From Lanius collurio (lineage: Eukaryota; Chordata; Aves; Passeriformes; Laniidae): DNA of 64,000 nt. The stretch spans positions 5,183,260-5,247,259 of the forward strand of contig JACBWW010000003.1 in the NCBI GenBank assembly GCA_020086605.1, written 5' to 3'. Positions within the stretch are counted from its first letter, which is position 1. Every line of letters starts with the position of its first letter. Shown in pieces: positions 43,661-56,800 of this stretch. The notes under the pieces were generated by a model. The model was not told the origin of the DNA and did not search any database. It saw only the letters and a program-made list of their open reading frames with translations. The position numbers were made by a program, and so were the translations under genes.

Positions 43661-45842
43661 TGTACTCTTTGCTGTCCATCCTCCTATATTAGAAAGGGAT
43701 TTTAAAAACTATCCTAATTCCAGAACAAATAAGATAGCAGTACCAAGATGTATTCCTTCTGTCCAGTCTTTCCATGCTCAAAATCACTGAGTTGTCCTAG
43801 TGCATTGCTGCACTTTTTTTTCAAAGTCCCATTTCTGTTTCCATTTGATTTCTTAGATGCATGAGTGACTTTCCAGCAATGCTCAGTTGCAGAAAATCAT
43901 TCAACATCCTACTCATCCTGTGCTCCTAATGAACAGCGAGATTTTACCTGCCCTCTGGAAGCTTTACTCAGTGGATAAACAAAATTTCTCCTCTTTCAAA
44001 GACTTCTGCAGCCCCAAGAGCCTCCCCAGAAAAGCAACACGTCCACAGCCACTCTGCAGCCAGATAATTCCAACTCTGTGCAGAAACACAGGATAATTAC
44101 AGCTGAATTTCCACAGCAGGTGCACTCAGCCCACAGACCTTGCCATCTCCTGGGGAGCAGAGACAGCTCCGTGAGAGAGAGAGAGGCCCTGTGGGGACAG
44201 CTCTGTGAAAAACTGAGCCCAGGGAACATGTTTCAGCCACACATCAGGTTTTGCTGCTTCTACATCTGCTCTCTTTCCTGTGCAGCCTGTCCTTCCCCAT
44301 GGGGGGGATCCACCTGTGCCTGATGCAGTTCCCAAGGCAGGTGTGCAGGCGGACGCTGATGGCCACACACGGCCAGGCTGCCCCCTGGCCAAGCCACAGC
44401 TCCTTATGGTGCCCTGCAGCACAGCCTGACCCTGCTCCCGACCACCCTGTGCTGCATTTCCATGCCTGCCACGCTCCACGGGCCGCTCATCTGCCGGGCA
44501 CGCACACCTGGCCCTTTCTGGAGTTATCCCGGGCATCAAGGGCCCTCAGCAGCAAATTGTGGTGCGTATGTTGCTGCCAGCCTGGGCTGGGTCCCTTTGT
44601 TTTCATACATCTGCTGCCACTAGCATTGTTCTGCTCATGACAGAAACCTGACATTGTCCCCTGTAGTTTTATGATCAGTTTAGATTTTTGTTACTAATGA
44701 AACCAAGCCAGGCTTGTAAATACACTTTTTCACATCTCTGGGAATTGAATGGAGACCAGCTGCTTCACCAGCAAGAAAGCTGTTTCACTCTTTCAGGTGC
44801 TTTTTCCTCAGCCTAATTTCTAATGTCTCATTTGTACTTAAATTATTGCTACTTAGTTTGTTCAGGCAGTTTTAACTTGCTTGTTCCTCATTCTGAGGGT
44901 TGGAGGTGTCCTTTGCAAATACAATTCAGTCTGTTTGTAAGAGAAGCAGTAAGGAAAAGCCATATTTCCAATAAAGCATCCTGTGGTCATTTAGAAAATA
45001 AATTTTAAAATTGTTTTCAGTTAGTCCTTTTACTGGGGCAGAAATCTGAACAGGGAGGAACAGGGAAATTGTCTGAGAGAAACTGTGGAATAGAAGTTTA
45101 CTGGCATGCCAAAAATTTCTGATGGAAAAAAAGACAAAGCAAAGTTGTGATCTGTATTCTATTCAGCTTACTGGAGGTCTGCATGTGTTACCCTCTACAT
45201 GTCCTTCCCTCTTTAATTATCTTTCCAGCTTCAGTGGCTCTCCATCTCAGGGTCACCAAAGCTACTTGCTGGTAACCTGATTGCCAACAACAACAAAAGA
45301 CACAGAATTGCCTGTTTTGATTATTGTTTAATTTTCATTCAATTCACAGTCAGTCCATGGTGAAAAGGGCTTCTTACTGTCTATCTCATGATCTGGAAAC
45401 TCTCACCAGTGAGTGAAAATAGCTGCCCCTCAGAAGAGAGTATAAGTCCAGACCTACTGGTCACTCAAGGACACCCAAATGCCAGTGGTTGCTATTTCCT
45501 CCTAAAAGAGCCTGTCCCAGATCTGCACTTATTCCCCCATCTCCGTCACCCTTAGGTGATACTTCAGCTTCTTCTGGTGAAGTCGACTGAAAAATACTTG
45601 CTGTGCAAAGATCAGAGTAAAGCAACAATTAAAAATGGGTGATGGCTGAAGTTTAAAGAAGAAATGCTGGAAGACATTCACAGAGAGGAGGGTGGAGATG
45701 ATGGGCATGTCATTTTGCAACACTGGAGCTGTTTCTGATGTGTGATTTCACACAGCCTTAACTGGCAGAAAATTTTCAGAAGACTTTTTCAAAACAAAGT
45801 TTCAGGAATACTCTGAACTTCTTTAGGCACAGCTCAATCAGG
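43661..45842. other. Intergenic sequence with a GC-rich block
   Basis: From about 44110 to 44600 the DNA is clearly richer in G+C and CpG than its surroundings, with open frames on both strands (137 codons minus, 129 codons plus) as expected by chance in GC-rich DNA. No domain is recognised. The rest is unassigned. Confidence 0.5.
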
Positions 45843-45880
45843 CTTGAGTGGGGGGATGAGACTTGAGTGGGGGGATGAGA
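45843..45880 (+). repeat. 19-bp tandem duplication (2 perfect copies)
   Basis: CTTGAGTGGGGGGATGAGA at 45843-45861 is repeated exactly at 45862-45880. Confidence 0.93.
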
Positions 45881-48220
45881 AGGAGAAGACTAAAAAATAT
45901 AATGAAACATGGACGAATACCCCTCAGTAAAAAGCTTTCTAGCTTTTTACTACCCTACCTGTGAGGAAACAGCAGACTGCTGCTATTGCAAGCAGCCAAT
46001 TTTCCCTGGGCCCTCTAGACCTGGGTGAGACGACAGCAAGGAAGCTGCAGGAGCCTTTGAAGAAAACACCACTAACACTGAACTGGCAGCTCAGTGCAGG
46101 AGGCAGAGCTGTCAGGGATTTAATTTGCCTCCCTCATACAGGCACTTCTTTGCTGCAGCCACCACTGAGGTCCCTGGAAGGGAGGAGAGCATGTGAGAAA
46201 AGGTTTTGATAGCTGGCCAGTACCTAATGCTCTTCTTGAAATATTTAGGGAGAGAAAATGATGTATTCCTTCAACCACCTCTCCTCTTTTCACTTCTTGA
46301 AACTCAGTCTCAGTGGTTTTCCTGTGTGAAAAACCCTAGCTAACTAGGCATAGCTTTAGGATATTTAAGGTCTCATCCTTGTGACATCAACACAAGGGCA
46401 TTGATAGTTCCAAAGTGCTAGGGAGAATGAGGTGGTGATATACTGTGCAGAAATAGTAAAGATCTCATTAACAAGAAGTGGGGAGGGCCAGAGAGATGTG
46501 CCATTTCATGAAAAACTGTAATATCAACAGATATCTGTAACATGACTCCAAAGAGTCTCTCAGAGTGGTTTTTAAATAATTGAAGAGTGAGTTTAGGTGC
46601 TGCTGAATGATGATGCTCTGGGCTTTCAGGCCAAGTTTTCTGAAGTTTACTATAGACTCCAAAGAGGGAGTGCATTCTAGCTTGAAAACAGATCTGAGTG
46701 AGCATTGAGTTGCCCTGGGATCAAAGTTTGTTAATATTTTAATGTTTCTAATGTGACATAGAGTGCATGAGAAGTATAAGCCTTGGGGACCATCCTGCTT
46801 AATTTATGTAGTGAGTCACTACCAAAAAGCAAGGTTGTAGTTCTGCCTTCTTGATGGCACATTAAATTCTGGCTATTCTCAATAGTCCAATGTGGAGGAT
46901 TAAAACAACCTCTTCTTCCCCTTCTACATTTTTAACAAAGACAATAGAAAATTAAACTGGTTCAGGACAATAATAGGCAATCAGGAAAAGATGTTGGAGC
47001 TGACTGTCATTAACTGTACCACTTTTCAGTCTAGTATAGTGATAAATCAGATCAGCATTTGGCAAACAAAACAGTCATGCTGGTGCTGGAATAATTGCAT
47101 GCATTGTCTGAAATGCAAGTAAAGGCCTTCAAATGTTCTGCCTACTTAACATCAACTCTGCTTCATTTTAAATAGTCATCTACAGAACAAACATGGGTAG
47201 CAGTAATCAGAAAAAGCTGAGCAGAGCATGTGTGAAGGGCCCCACCATGGGACAAGCAGTAGCAGGCTGGCTGCCCAACAGCAGGACACATAGTGGGGTC
47301 AGGGAGAGGACGGACCTCTCAGGGCTCTTCTTTGCCTAACAATCCCACATACAATCAGGCAAAGAACTGGTTCTCCAGCTTCATGGGCAGAGGAGTTAGG
47401 ACAGGAATCCCCAGTGAGAGACTGATGTAGCACAGATCTCTTCTCTGTGTAGGAAAAAAAATGGACAGCCTTAGCCTGCAAGCATTATGTGGTGAGCAGA
47501 CTGAGAGAGAGTCCCAATCTCCAGATAGCTTTGGATGCTGAAAACCACTGTGCCATCAACAATGCATTTTGGCTCTCCTGCTGTCCCTGCTTCCTCTTCT
47601 AATTTTGTTTTACTCAGAGCAGGATGCCAAGGTGAAACCCCAGACAAGTCATTCGTGGCCGCTTGAACAGTAAGGCAGTTGATGAGAAGGGCTGTACCCA
47701 TTCTCCTGACAACAAACTTCCTGCAAGTCACACATGTCTTGGGAGGTGTCCCCCACCCAAAGAAGTCCATATGGACCACAGTGCCTTACAGCTGCTACTG
47801 CTTTCTCCCTTCAGTACACAATACTGGGCATTAAGGGAAGATCATCTGTGCAGTGGGCACTTGAACTCAGTTCCAGTTTCTGGCCTCCTAAAGCAATGAG
47901 TTATCCCATCCTGCCCTGCAGTGGAAGTGCTGAGTTTCCATGGCTAGGGTGGGAGCTGGCAATTTTTTTAAGAGACTTGAATGCAAGCAAAGGCTGTGAG
48001 TTGGCTTGGTCACCAGCCCCTGACCCATCTCAATTTTACAGCTTCTGCTGGCAACAGATATACTGAATTCAGCTATTTCAGGTGAGCTTTAATCCCCAAA
48101 GAAAAAGAAGGAAAAGCAGGTTGATGTTGTCCTCTGATAAAGCAAGACCTCAATATATCAGGCAGCCTTTTTACCTGACAAAAAAAAGAAGCAAAAATTG
48201 TGCAGTTCCATGTATACTGT

Positions 48221-48244
48221 ATAATGAGGTTTTTACCTCATTAT
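48221..48244 (+). repeat. Perfect inverted repeat (10-bp arms, 4-base loop)
   Basis: ATAATGAGGT (48221-48230), TTTT loop, ACCTCATTAT (48235-48244). The arms match exactly and pairing does not extend further. Confidence 0.9.
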
Positions 48245-49336
48245 GGAAGGCTGTATACACTGATGCAATGTTTTACCCCAGTTTGAAAAGACAGAAGAAT
48301 TTCATTCATCCCATTACAACACGATTCCTCGGAAGGTTTCACTAAGAATGATGCACTGTTCTGTTTGTGCCATGAAAAACTGGCACGTCTCAGGGATGCT
48401 GCAACTTGACATTGGCTTGGTGTTGGTAAAAGGCTCCACAGCAGCCAGACAAGCCAAGGGCTTTAGGAGGCAGAATGACACTGTAGGGACCAGCTAATCC
48501 TGTGGCAACCTGGAGAGCACTGTTGCCTGAAGCTGTTAAAGAAGCACCAGTCTTGATCTGGGCCTGCAGTGGATCTCCCAAAATAGCCTGGTACTCACCA
48601 TCCTACTGGAAAAGGGAATAGCACAGCCAAAAGCCTGCAAGCATCTGGCACCAGTGTGCCTCCACATGTCATGAATGCCTGCTAGCAAAGCTTCCTATGG
48701 CTATTATCCTATGAAAGGTCCATTTGCATATCTGTGCCACTTGGGAAGTGAATATTGTTTATATTAGCCAAGAGTTGATGACAAAAAAGGGAACATCTGC
48801 CTGGGACATGGTGTGCTTTCAGAAGCTGAGGTGAATTGGTCGTCTGCCGACACACTGCCATGAGACACGGCAAACAGCTTCAGGATTTGAACATGGGAAT
48901 GGCATCACAGCCAAAGTCATAACTGGCCAGTTTCAGATGTTGACACAACATTGTACATGTCTAAAACAGAGTTTTTATCTGGCTGCAGCACAAGGTGGGA
49001 AGACATTTGGAAGAAAAAGATCGCAAAGAGGACCAACCCCAAGCCACTGCAGCCCAACTGCAGGAAAACTGGCCTTGTCACCACTGCCACCTGAAGATGG
49101 TAGAGAATAGGACTCTCAGATCCAAACACACATCAACCTCTACACTGACCTCAGAGCCTACTGCACCTGTCAAGAGCTACTCCTGTCACAGGGTAAACTA
49201 CGTCCCGGTGACTCAGAGAGCACAGATGGCACCTTTAGAAGGAAACAGGGATACAACAGCTTCTTCAAAAGCATATGTTCACCTTTCTCCCGCACCTACG
49301 CAGAAGCACAAGTTGCAGAACATGCTCCACGCACAC

Positions 49337-49351
49337 ATCATCATCATCATC
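49337..49351 (+). repeat. ATC trinucleotide run
   Basis: Five perfect ATC units followed by ACCACGG. Confidence 0.9.
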
Positions 49352-51257
49352 ACCACGGCAGAATACAGTCTGCTCCCAGGAGGGGCAGGAGCGTTGCAAA
49401 CACTGAGCCTTTAGGCAAATTTCAAAACTCTGCAACTTCTGTCTTCATCTGTTGTGGTTCTGCCCATGCTGAAGCTGTGCTTGGGCTGAAATCAAGTATT
49501 TGCCCGCTTTGGGGTGACTCTTTGGCTGGGTCTGGGGCACCACTTCTCACCCTCAATCAAACAACTGCTGGGGAAGAAGGGGATAGGGACAATTCTGAGC
49601 AACACTTTTCTAACATTTGCTTCCTCTTTGAGGCATATCAAACCCAAATTTTCATTTGCTTCCTCAAGACATATGGAGAAAAATGGATACTACTTTTTTC
49701 ACACAACTTGTCTCATTGGTTAAGAGATCACATTTTGGTGTCTTACAGAAGACCAGTCAACCCTACCACCACCATAGCAGAACAAAACTCCAAGACCAAC
49801 AGCACAACTTTACAAGCTCTTTTTTGCTTTTTGAGAATCTCTTTTAACCGTATTATAGTAAGTGAGTTGTAGAGGAATAAGGAGATGTTTCTAGCTTGTT
49901 TTGCTTTTTTAAAGATCTTCCTGGATTACCTGGTTAACCATAAGTGACTGCACCACTCAGTAACTCCACAGGGTATAATACCTCCTCCTACATTATGCAA
50001 AAGGACAAGCTGAACAGCAACTGCACATTCCTCTAGACTTTTAAAAAAATCAATTATTTGTTTGTTTTTAGATCTGTAAAATCCTATGGAGACTTTTGCC
50101 TCTTTGCTGATTTTGTGGGCAATGACAGCTGGAAAAGGTTTCTGACATCTGCCATGTCTATGGGGAGGCTTTCCATACAGTGTGAAAACCCCTCTCCTGA
50201 CATGGCTGGAAAGGGTCTCACCAAATCACGGGAGTCACTCACCAGCCTCCTCTACTTTTACTGAGTTGATAAAGGAAATTCTCAGCACTGTGATTGACTG
50301 ATTCTTTAATGGAGCTGCAAAGACGCAGGAGGCATAATATCAGCTGCTGCACAGACGTCCCAAACATATGCTGCCAGTACCTTCAGTCTTGGGTTACAGC
50401 TACCCTGTTATTTTAGAATTGGATTTATCCTTTAGCAGCAAGTGCTAATTGTTCCACACCAGGCTGCGATGCTGAGGTCTCTGAAACTTGTCACTGCTGA
50501 CCAGAATAATACTAGAAAAATCAATTTATGACTTAAATAAGGAACGAATAAAACAGTGCAAAGACAAGATGTTACACTGTGTAACAAATACCCAAAAGAT
50601 AGCATCAAAGAGCTTTAAATGCTTCAAATAAATAAGTCTTGACTTGTTTCAAAACAAAACAAAAAAAGAAAGAAAACTATTTGCCAGTACTTTAAATAAA
50701 ACAGTTTGGTTTTTTAGGCACTCCCAGACAAACATGAATAAATAAAAAGATGCATAACCAGTAATAAATACCTCTTTATTGGTAGAAATATTGTAGCAGT
50801 GGAGAAGAGGCAATAAGTTCAATGAAAGGAAGAGTACAGCTGCCATAAAAGGGACACTTAATTACAGCAGGACCCTTCAACTGCAAAAGAAATCCATGTG
50901 TAGGGAATGTGCTAGAGGTCTGTAAAATCAGGAATAACAAGTAGACAGTGAAAAACAACTGATCCTTTTCTTTTCTAATATAATGACAAGGAGACATTAA
51001 ATGTTCCAAACAAACAAGAGACGAATCTTCTTATTGGCACAGACTTACCCTGAGGATTACCCACTAATCATGGGAGAAATTATGTATTTGCATGGATTCA
51101 AAAAGCAATTAGGCAAACCCATGGAAGGAAGAGAAAATTCATCAATAGCTACTAGGCACTAGGACTCTCCCTCCGGTTGAAGATGTTCCTGAAACATAAG
51201 TCACTGGCATCTGGGAGAGTTTCATCATAAGATCCACTGTGGTCATCCATCACTTAA

Positions 51258-51455
51258 AAATCATAGAATCATAGAATGTCTTGGGTTGGAGGGGACCTTA
51301 AAGATCATCACTCCTCAAAGCTTCATCCAGCCTGGCCTTGAACACTTCCAGGAATAAGTCATGTACAACTTCTCTGGGCAACTTGTTCCTGTGCCTCATC
51401 ACCCTCACAGTAAAGAATTTATTCCTAATTTTCATCTAAATCTACCCTTTAATCT
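51258..51455 (-). mobile_element. CR1 LINE 3' end fragment
   Basis: The intact inverted CR1 tail AATCATAGAATCATAGAATG is followed by GGGTTGGAGGGGACCTTAAAG, CATCCAGCCTGGCCTTGAAC and TCCTGTGCCTCATCACCCTC. It is only about 200 bp long, and the 3' end is well preserved. Confidence 0.95.
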
Positions 51456-52654
51456 AAATCACAGCTGACATCAGGAGGTGCATGGGACATCATTAGTTTA
51501 AACTCCTCCCAGGGCATCCACATGGTCACACAGCCTTTCAGAATACAAAACACAAACAAAAAAACAGACACAAAAAATTAAGTCCCATTTTACACTTCAA
51601 CAGGATAAAGCAAGGAAAATTAGGATTTTTTTTTTTTTATATATCCTCTTCAGATTGATATGTTGGCATGAAGGAGAATGTCTATAGCAGAGAGTAAGAC
51701 CCTGTGTGATCAGGAAGTGTTCATTATTTTCTGAAGTTTACAAACACTTGCCCAATTGCAGGACAAAAACAGAAGAATGCTTTCAAAAGCAGTGTTTCGT
51801 GAGAAATGCTTGTCACTGAAACACTGTATTCAAACAACTCAGAGGAGACCAAATACCTGTGTTTGAGTATATTTGTAATTTCTTTTTGGTTTTTTGGGTA
51901 TATATGACAGGTGCTGTAAACTCACACTCATCCTTTTTCTTACATTGCCACCTGGTGGTCCTGGGCATGTGGAAGCAATCACTGATTTTTCAGTGAAATG
52001 AGCATAGTTTAGGCATTTAAAATAGCATCCATTTCTTTTCCACTGAGATAGATGGTAAGCAATTTTTTAAATCTCGAATTCTAGGGGTGAGAGGCTGTTT
52101 GGGTTTACAACCAATATAACAGCTCCTGTGTCAGCTCTCGATTATCTAAATAGACGGTTGCACTGACCACTCCAAGTCACAGGGAAACAGTTAATCTGGA
52201 TTGCAGTTCTGCTGTGGGCTCTGGACACCTGATTGGCCTGGATGCCTTGCTCCCTGGGAGCAGGCACCTCACACACAAATGGAGGCAGGAGATGAAGGGA
52301 GCTTCCAGCCAGAGCCACCTCACCAGTGGTGGAAGCACAATGTAAGGACATTTAACGAGTATGACAGGAGTACTTTTGCTCCCAGAAACAGTGTGCCATG
52401 CGGCCAGAGCAACGCCTGATTTCCCATCTGGTGGGGATGTTGGAATGCACGGCACAGTGGGTATGGGGAAGGTCCCAGCTCTGCAGCTCTGTCTTGGGAT
52501 CACATCACCACCACACACAGTCAAGTGCATCCAAAGGAATAGTTTAGGAAAGGGACATGATAAGGTTAAAGAAGAGAGAGTTAGAGACTTGGACTTCATA
52601 AGGAAGGAAACTGTACAACAGACTTCAGACACATGGTCTTTTGTAGAGACCATG
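51456..52654. other. Intergenic sequence, no gene recognised
   Basis: An AT-rich first half includes a T-run at 51629-51640. The 160-codon minus frame at 52177-52659 has no domain and lies opposite other chance frames. Confidence 0.5.
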
Positions 52655-53150
52655 GGCACTTGTCCAGTTTGGAGTTTCTCAACACAGGAAAGATGTTACA
52701 CTGGAGCAAGTGCAGCAGAGGGCCACTAAGGTAGAGGGAGCTGAATCAATTGCCCTGTGGGGGAAGGTGGAGGGATGTGCCAGGTTCAGCCTGGGGAAGA
52801 GAAGGCTTTGCAGGCACTGGGTAGCAGCTGTCTGATACTAAGAAGGAGACTTGTGAAGATGATGGAGCCCAGCTCTTCACAACCGTGTGCTGAAGGAAGG
52901 CAAGAGAGGGCATAAACCAAAACAAGAGAGGTTCAGAACTGAGAGAAGAATAGTTTTCACCATGAAGACAGTCAGCAGTCAAACAGGTTGCTCAGAGTGA
53001 CCGTGCAGTCTCCATCCTCTGAGATTTTCAAGACCAGACTGGCAGTCTGAGAACTGGAAGTTCTGAGCAGCCTGGTGTGATTTCACAGTTGACCCTGCCT
53101 GGAGCAGGCTGGAAGAGAGACTTCCTGAGTTCCCTTCCATTTTTAATAAC
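52655..53150 (+). mobile_element. Old CR1 LINE 3' fragment, sense orientation
   Basis: Diverged CR1: CAAGTGCAGCAGAGGGCCAC, GTTCAGCCTGGGGAAGAGAA, GGCTTTGCAGGCA, TTTTCACCATGAAGACAGTC, AACAGGTTGCTCAGAGTGAC, GAGATTTTCAAGACCAGACT, a GAGCAGCCTGGTGTGAT block and CTGCCTGGAGCAGGCTGGAA. The final tail repeats have decayed. It is opposite in orientation to the copy at 51258. Confidence 0.82.
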
Positions 53151-53429
53151 CACATGATCCTATTGCTCTGTGAAACATGATCTGGTTTCATTTCAGCTTT
53201 TAGCTAGCAATTTTCAGTTCTAATCTATGGAAGTGCACTTTTGAGCAATTAATAAGAATTGCAGAATTTCACATCAGAAACATAACTCCTGTTTTGAGCT
53301 TTTACATGATAAATTTATTTTTGATGGGTAGAAAAAGTTGAATCTGGCATTTCTCTAGTAGTAGCTAAGGAAAACCAACATTTATACCTTTTTATTTGCT
53401 TTAACAGACTACATTCCATGCACCTGTAA

Positions 53430-53810
53430 CTATAGGGGTGGTCTGACAGCCTGAACCAATGCTCACCAGCTGTAAAGGGCCTCCCACTTCAACTAGTCCC
53501 CATGGACTTCATGACCTGGAGCTGTTACTGAAGGCACAGCAATGTTTGTGATATAAAGAGACTGTGTGCACACACCAAAGAAGCAGAAGTTTGACCAAAG
53601 CAACCATTGGAGGCTTCTACATCACACCTTTAGCACCTATGGAGGTCAGACAGACTCGCCCTGAAGACTTACACAGACCAACCTCCAGGCACCTCAGGAG
53701 CTTGCCTGCACTGCAGCTCATTCAACCTCCCTGGCTGAACTCCTTCTGCAGAGAGAGAATCATCTGTCACAGCTCAGTGCTCTCTGTGGACAGTGGTGAA
53801 AACTTGTAGC
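53430..53810 (+). mobile_element. Possible LTR-like repeat
   Basis: GGGCCTCCCACTTCAACTAG, a TATA-like GATATAAAGAGACTGTGTGC (53550-53569) and a C-rich downstream part (CTTCTACATCACACCTTTAGC, CACTGCAGCTCATTCAACC) look like the U3/R part of an avian LTR. There is no clear poly(A) signal or terminal repeat, so this is tentative. Confidence 0.35.
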
Positions 53811-56800
53811 ATCCAGAGAATTGAATACAGGACTTCCTGCCATGTCAAAGGAAAAAACTTGGAACAGCAGAAAGCTCCTACACTCTAAAAAGTGTGTCTG
53901 TGGAGTACAGATATTGTCTCAGAGAGGCACACCTTTATATGATAACTCGCAGGAAGGAGACTCTCCAAGATTATGAAACAGAGAGACAAACATAACAATT
54001 GCTTTATCTTGAAAAGCACTTGGAAAGCTTCCCTTGGGGAGATTGCAGTCAATTCATTTTTGTACAGGAGAAAAGTTCCCCCCACTGGCAGGTAGACAGC
54101 TTATGCTTTAGTAAAGGGAGGAGGACATGCTCACACGTATGCCAGTAATTTGTTGTCAGGGAGAAAGGAGGTAATGAGGCTGGACAGGCTGCATAAATAC
54201 CAAAATCCCAAAACCTAGCAAAGGAAGAATCAGAGGAACAGAAGGAGAACAGAAAATACCAAGAGGATGTTACACTTGATACACATGAATTCTCCTAGGA
54301 TCACGTATTAGAAAGCATAAGATTATTTTACAAGAACAATAGGAAGAGAGAGGAGGCTGTTGAGAAAATAAGGATTGGTTACAGGAGTATTTAGGGGCCT
54401 GAAGAAATCCAGAAGGGACCAGGGTGGCAAATCACCCTCTTAGAAGAAGAGGGGATGAGTAAAAGACAGAAAAGCACTTAGAAAAAACAGAATTAGGCAG
54501 GACAAGACTGGCAGCACAAGCTTTTGAGGCAAGGGGAACAGCCCTCTGCAGTAAAAAGTTTGTTTGCTGCATCCCTTTTATTTCAGCTAGGATCTGCTGG
54601 AATATAAGGGTGACACCACTGTAACACAGCAATTACCTCAGGCACAACACCTCCCTTCATCTGTGCAGCTAGAAAGTTGGCTGAGTCCTGCAAAAACCAA
54701 TTTCGTGGAGCAGCTCTCCTTGAGGACTTCAAGTCCAGGGCACATCTGGTTGGTAGAGCTACCCCAGGATACTGGAGTAATAACTGGAGTTGTTACTCAC
54801 TGGAGTAACAACTGTACCTATTATTGTGGTACAGCATTGTGATTTGCCACATGGTCCACCCTAAATTCCTTCCAGAAGGACAGAGATCATTTCTAGTTTT
54901 TTTTATTGCATTACAGCATAGGATGAGTCTCTGCAGAAAATTACAATGTTTGGATATGCCATTGAACACAAACTGCTCAACTGCAGTCACTAGAGCTGGT
55001 CACACAAGGTGACAGCAAGAGCTGTGCTTGAGCAGGAGTACCAGGGGCTGGCAAAGGGAGCCCACAGCCCCCTCGGCTCCCTACCAGCAAACCCAGAAGC
55101 AGGGTAAGAGGAATCTGGTGGTTGGCATGGGAAAAAAAGCAGCTCCTGGCTGGGGGAGAAAAGCGTCTGAAGGGATATCCCACAACTGTTTGAGGATGTG
55201 CCAGTAGACAGGGCAAAAATGGGAATGGTTGAAGGGTCAAGGGCTGGGCAAGTCACAGGGTACACACCTTGCTGCCTCAAAACTATTGGTGCAGAGCCTG
55301 ACACAGGACTGCAGGTAAAAGAGCAGTAGTGGGGCATTGCTGAACTGTGCTCAACAACTCCCACCTCCACCAGCTTTCAATGCACAAAAGGCAAAGTCTG
55401 ATTTTTGTCCTGTCAGTGATTTTGTCTCAGCTTTTGTACGGCTCCAGATGCTCCCAAAAAACAGATCAAGTAATATTTTTGCTTCCCATTTCAGTTATTT
55501 TAAAGTTTCCTTATTTGTAACAGCCACTTCTTTAAAGTGATATTTGAGCCTAAAGGAGGACACAGCTGCTTCCTCCTCTTCCCTCATCTCTGCATTAGCT
55601 GCAGTTGGCAGTGAGCCATGGAGCATTCTCATTTCTTCACGTTAAATATTTTGGAAAACAGAGATTAGTCAGAGTTACCAGAGTGATGTTTTCAATAGCT
55701 CAGAGTTCAATAATTTACGTCCTTGAAATTTTCAACTGCTTCTAGTTACTTCTGAAGTCCCAGCCCACAAGACAGACAACAGTAGGATAACAACAGCCTT
55801 TTTTTAAGGCTTAGCATGATACTCCTGCTCCTTCTTTCCCACTTCATAACTGAAGAAGTGAAGACTCTCGCTAGCTTGGCAGCAGTGTTTCAGGAGCCTG
55901 CCACGTGCAGCCCAGGCATGTCAACATCCCACTTCCTCCCAGTTTACACAAACAGCTCATTTTGTCCTCCAGATCCACCGGACACCATGACATCCTCACC
56001 TCCAATGTCAGTGTTAGACCAAAAAGCCATGCTGACCCAGACTTGAGAGGATGCCTACACCTACATCCTGGACTGAAAGATGGAACATTGCTTTGGACAA
56101 CCTCAATAACCATTTGATTTTGGTTATAAACAATAAGACCCATGCCATTTCTTGCTTGCTTTTTCACCTCTACTGTAAGACAAAACAATCCTCCTCCTTT
56201 AGGTCTGATTACATAAAGCAGTTTGTCCACATCTTTGACCACAAAGTCTCTTTGTAACAAGCGCAAAGCCAGTAAATAATGATAATATGAATCCAAAATC
56301 TTCATGGGATGGCTTGACCTCAAATGTATCAAAAGGTAATAAAATATTCTTTACAAAACTTCAGTTTGCACCATCAATTTTCTCAACTGCATTTTCAGTG
56401 GCACTGTACAACAAGCAGAGAATTTCAGAGCACCACGTACATTGACAGCAGCTCATTTCTTGGTATTTTTTACATGCTGGTTGGAAAAGACATGAATGGA
56501 TTTTCTAAGAAGATAAAGGTTTATACAGAAGTCACCTACTAAATGCATAGCAAAGTGGTATGTGATAAAAGACAGTATCATACATAAGATATTAACCATG
56601 TGTCAAGGTGTCTCTTCACGACCTCTAACTTAATTGAAAATTAAAAGTGTCTATTATAAACATTTAAACTTCAGAGACCAACAGACTGATCTGGTTCATT
56701 TAAAGCTGGAACAATGAGGTGTAATCTTTAATGCAATTGAGTCACAGAGTCCCAGCAGTAATGGAGTGGATTACTAAATCATCTTGTAGCTGATGCTTGT

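Larger units (their letters stand above)
45881..51257. other. Intergenic sequence, no gene recognised
   Basis: No CR1 or LTR with clear ends is seen. A perfect 10-bp hairpin lies at 48221-48244, an ATC run at 49337-49351, and a weak LINE-like finger remnant is possible near 48990-49135. Open frames up to 139 codons show no family features. Confidence 0.45.

Noticed and set aside
44126..44640. 137- and 129-codon frames on opposite strands
   Set aside because: Both lie in GC-rich DNA where stops are rare; neither has a domain.
48390..48581. 63-codon minus frame (LPPKALGLSG...) that looked protein-like
   Set aside because: The composition looked like a transcription-factor fragment, but I could not match it to a family, and no exon borders or retrocopy signs such as an A-tail were found.
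52177..52659. 160-codon minus-strand frame
   Set aside because: No family resemblance and opposed by a 122-codon plus frame.
55871..56332. 153-codon minus-strand frame near the ELP2 3' end
   Set aside because: Beyond the predicted ELP2 poly(A) signals and without recognisable domain or splice-linked partner.
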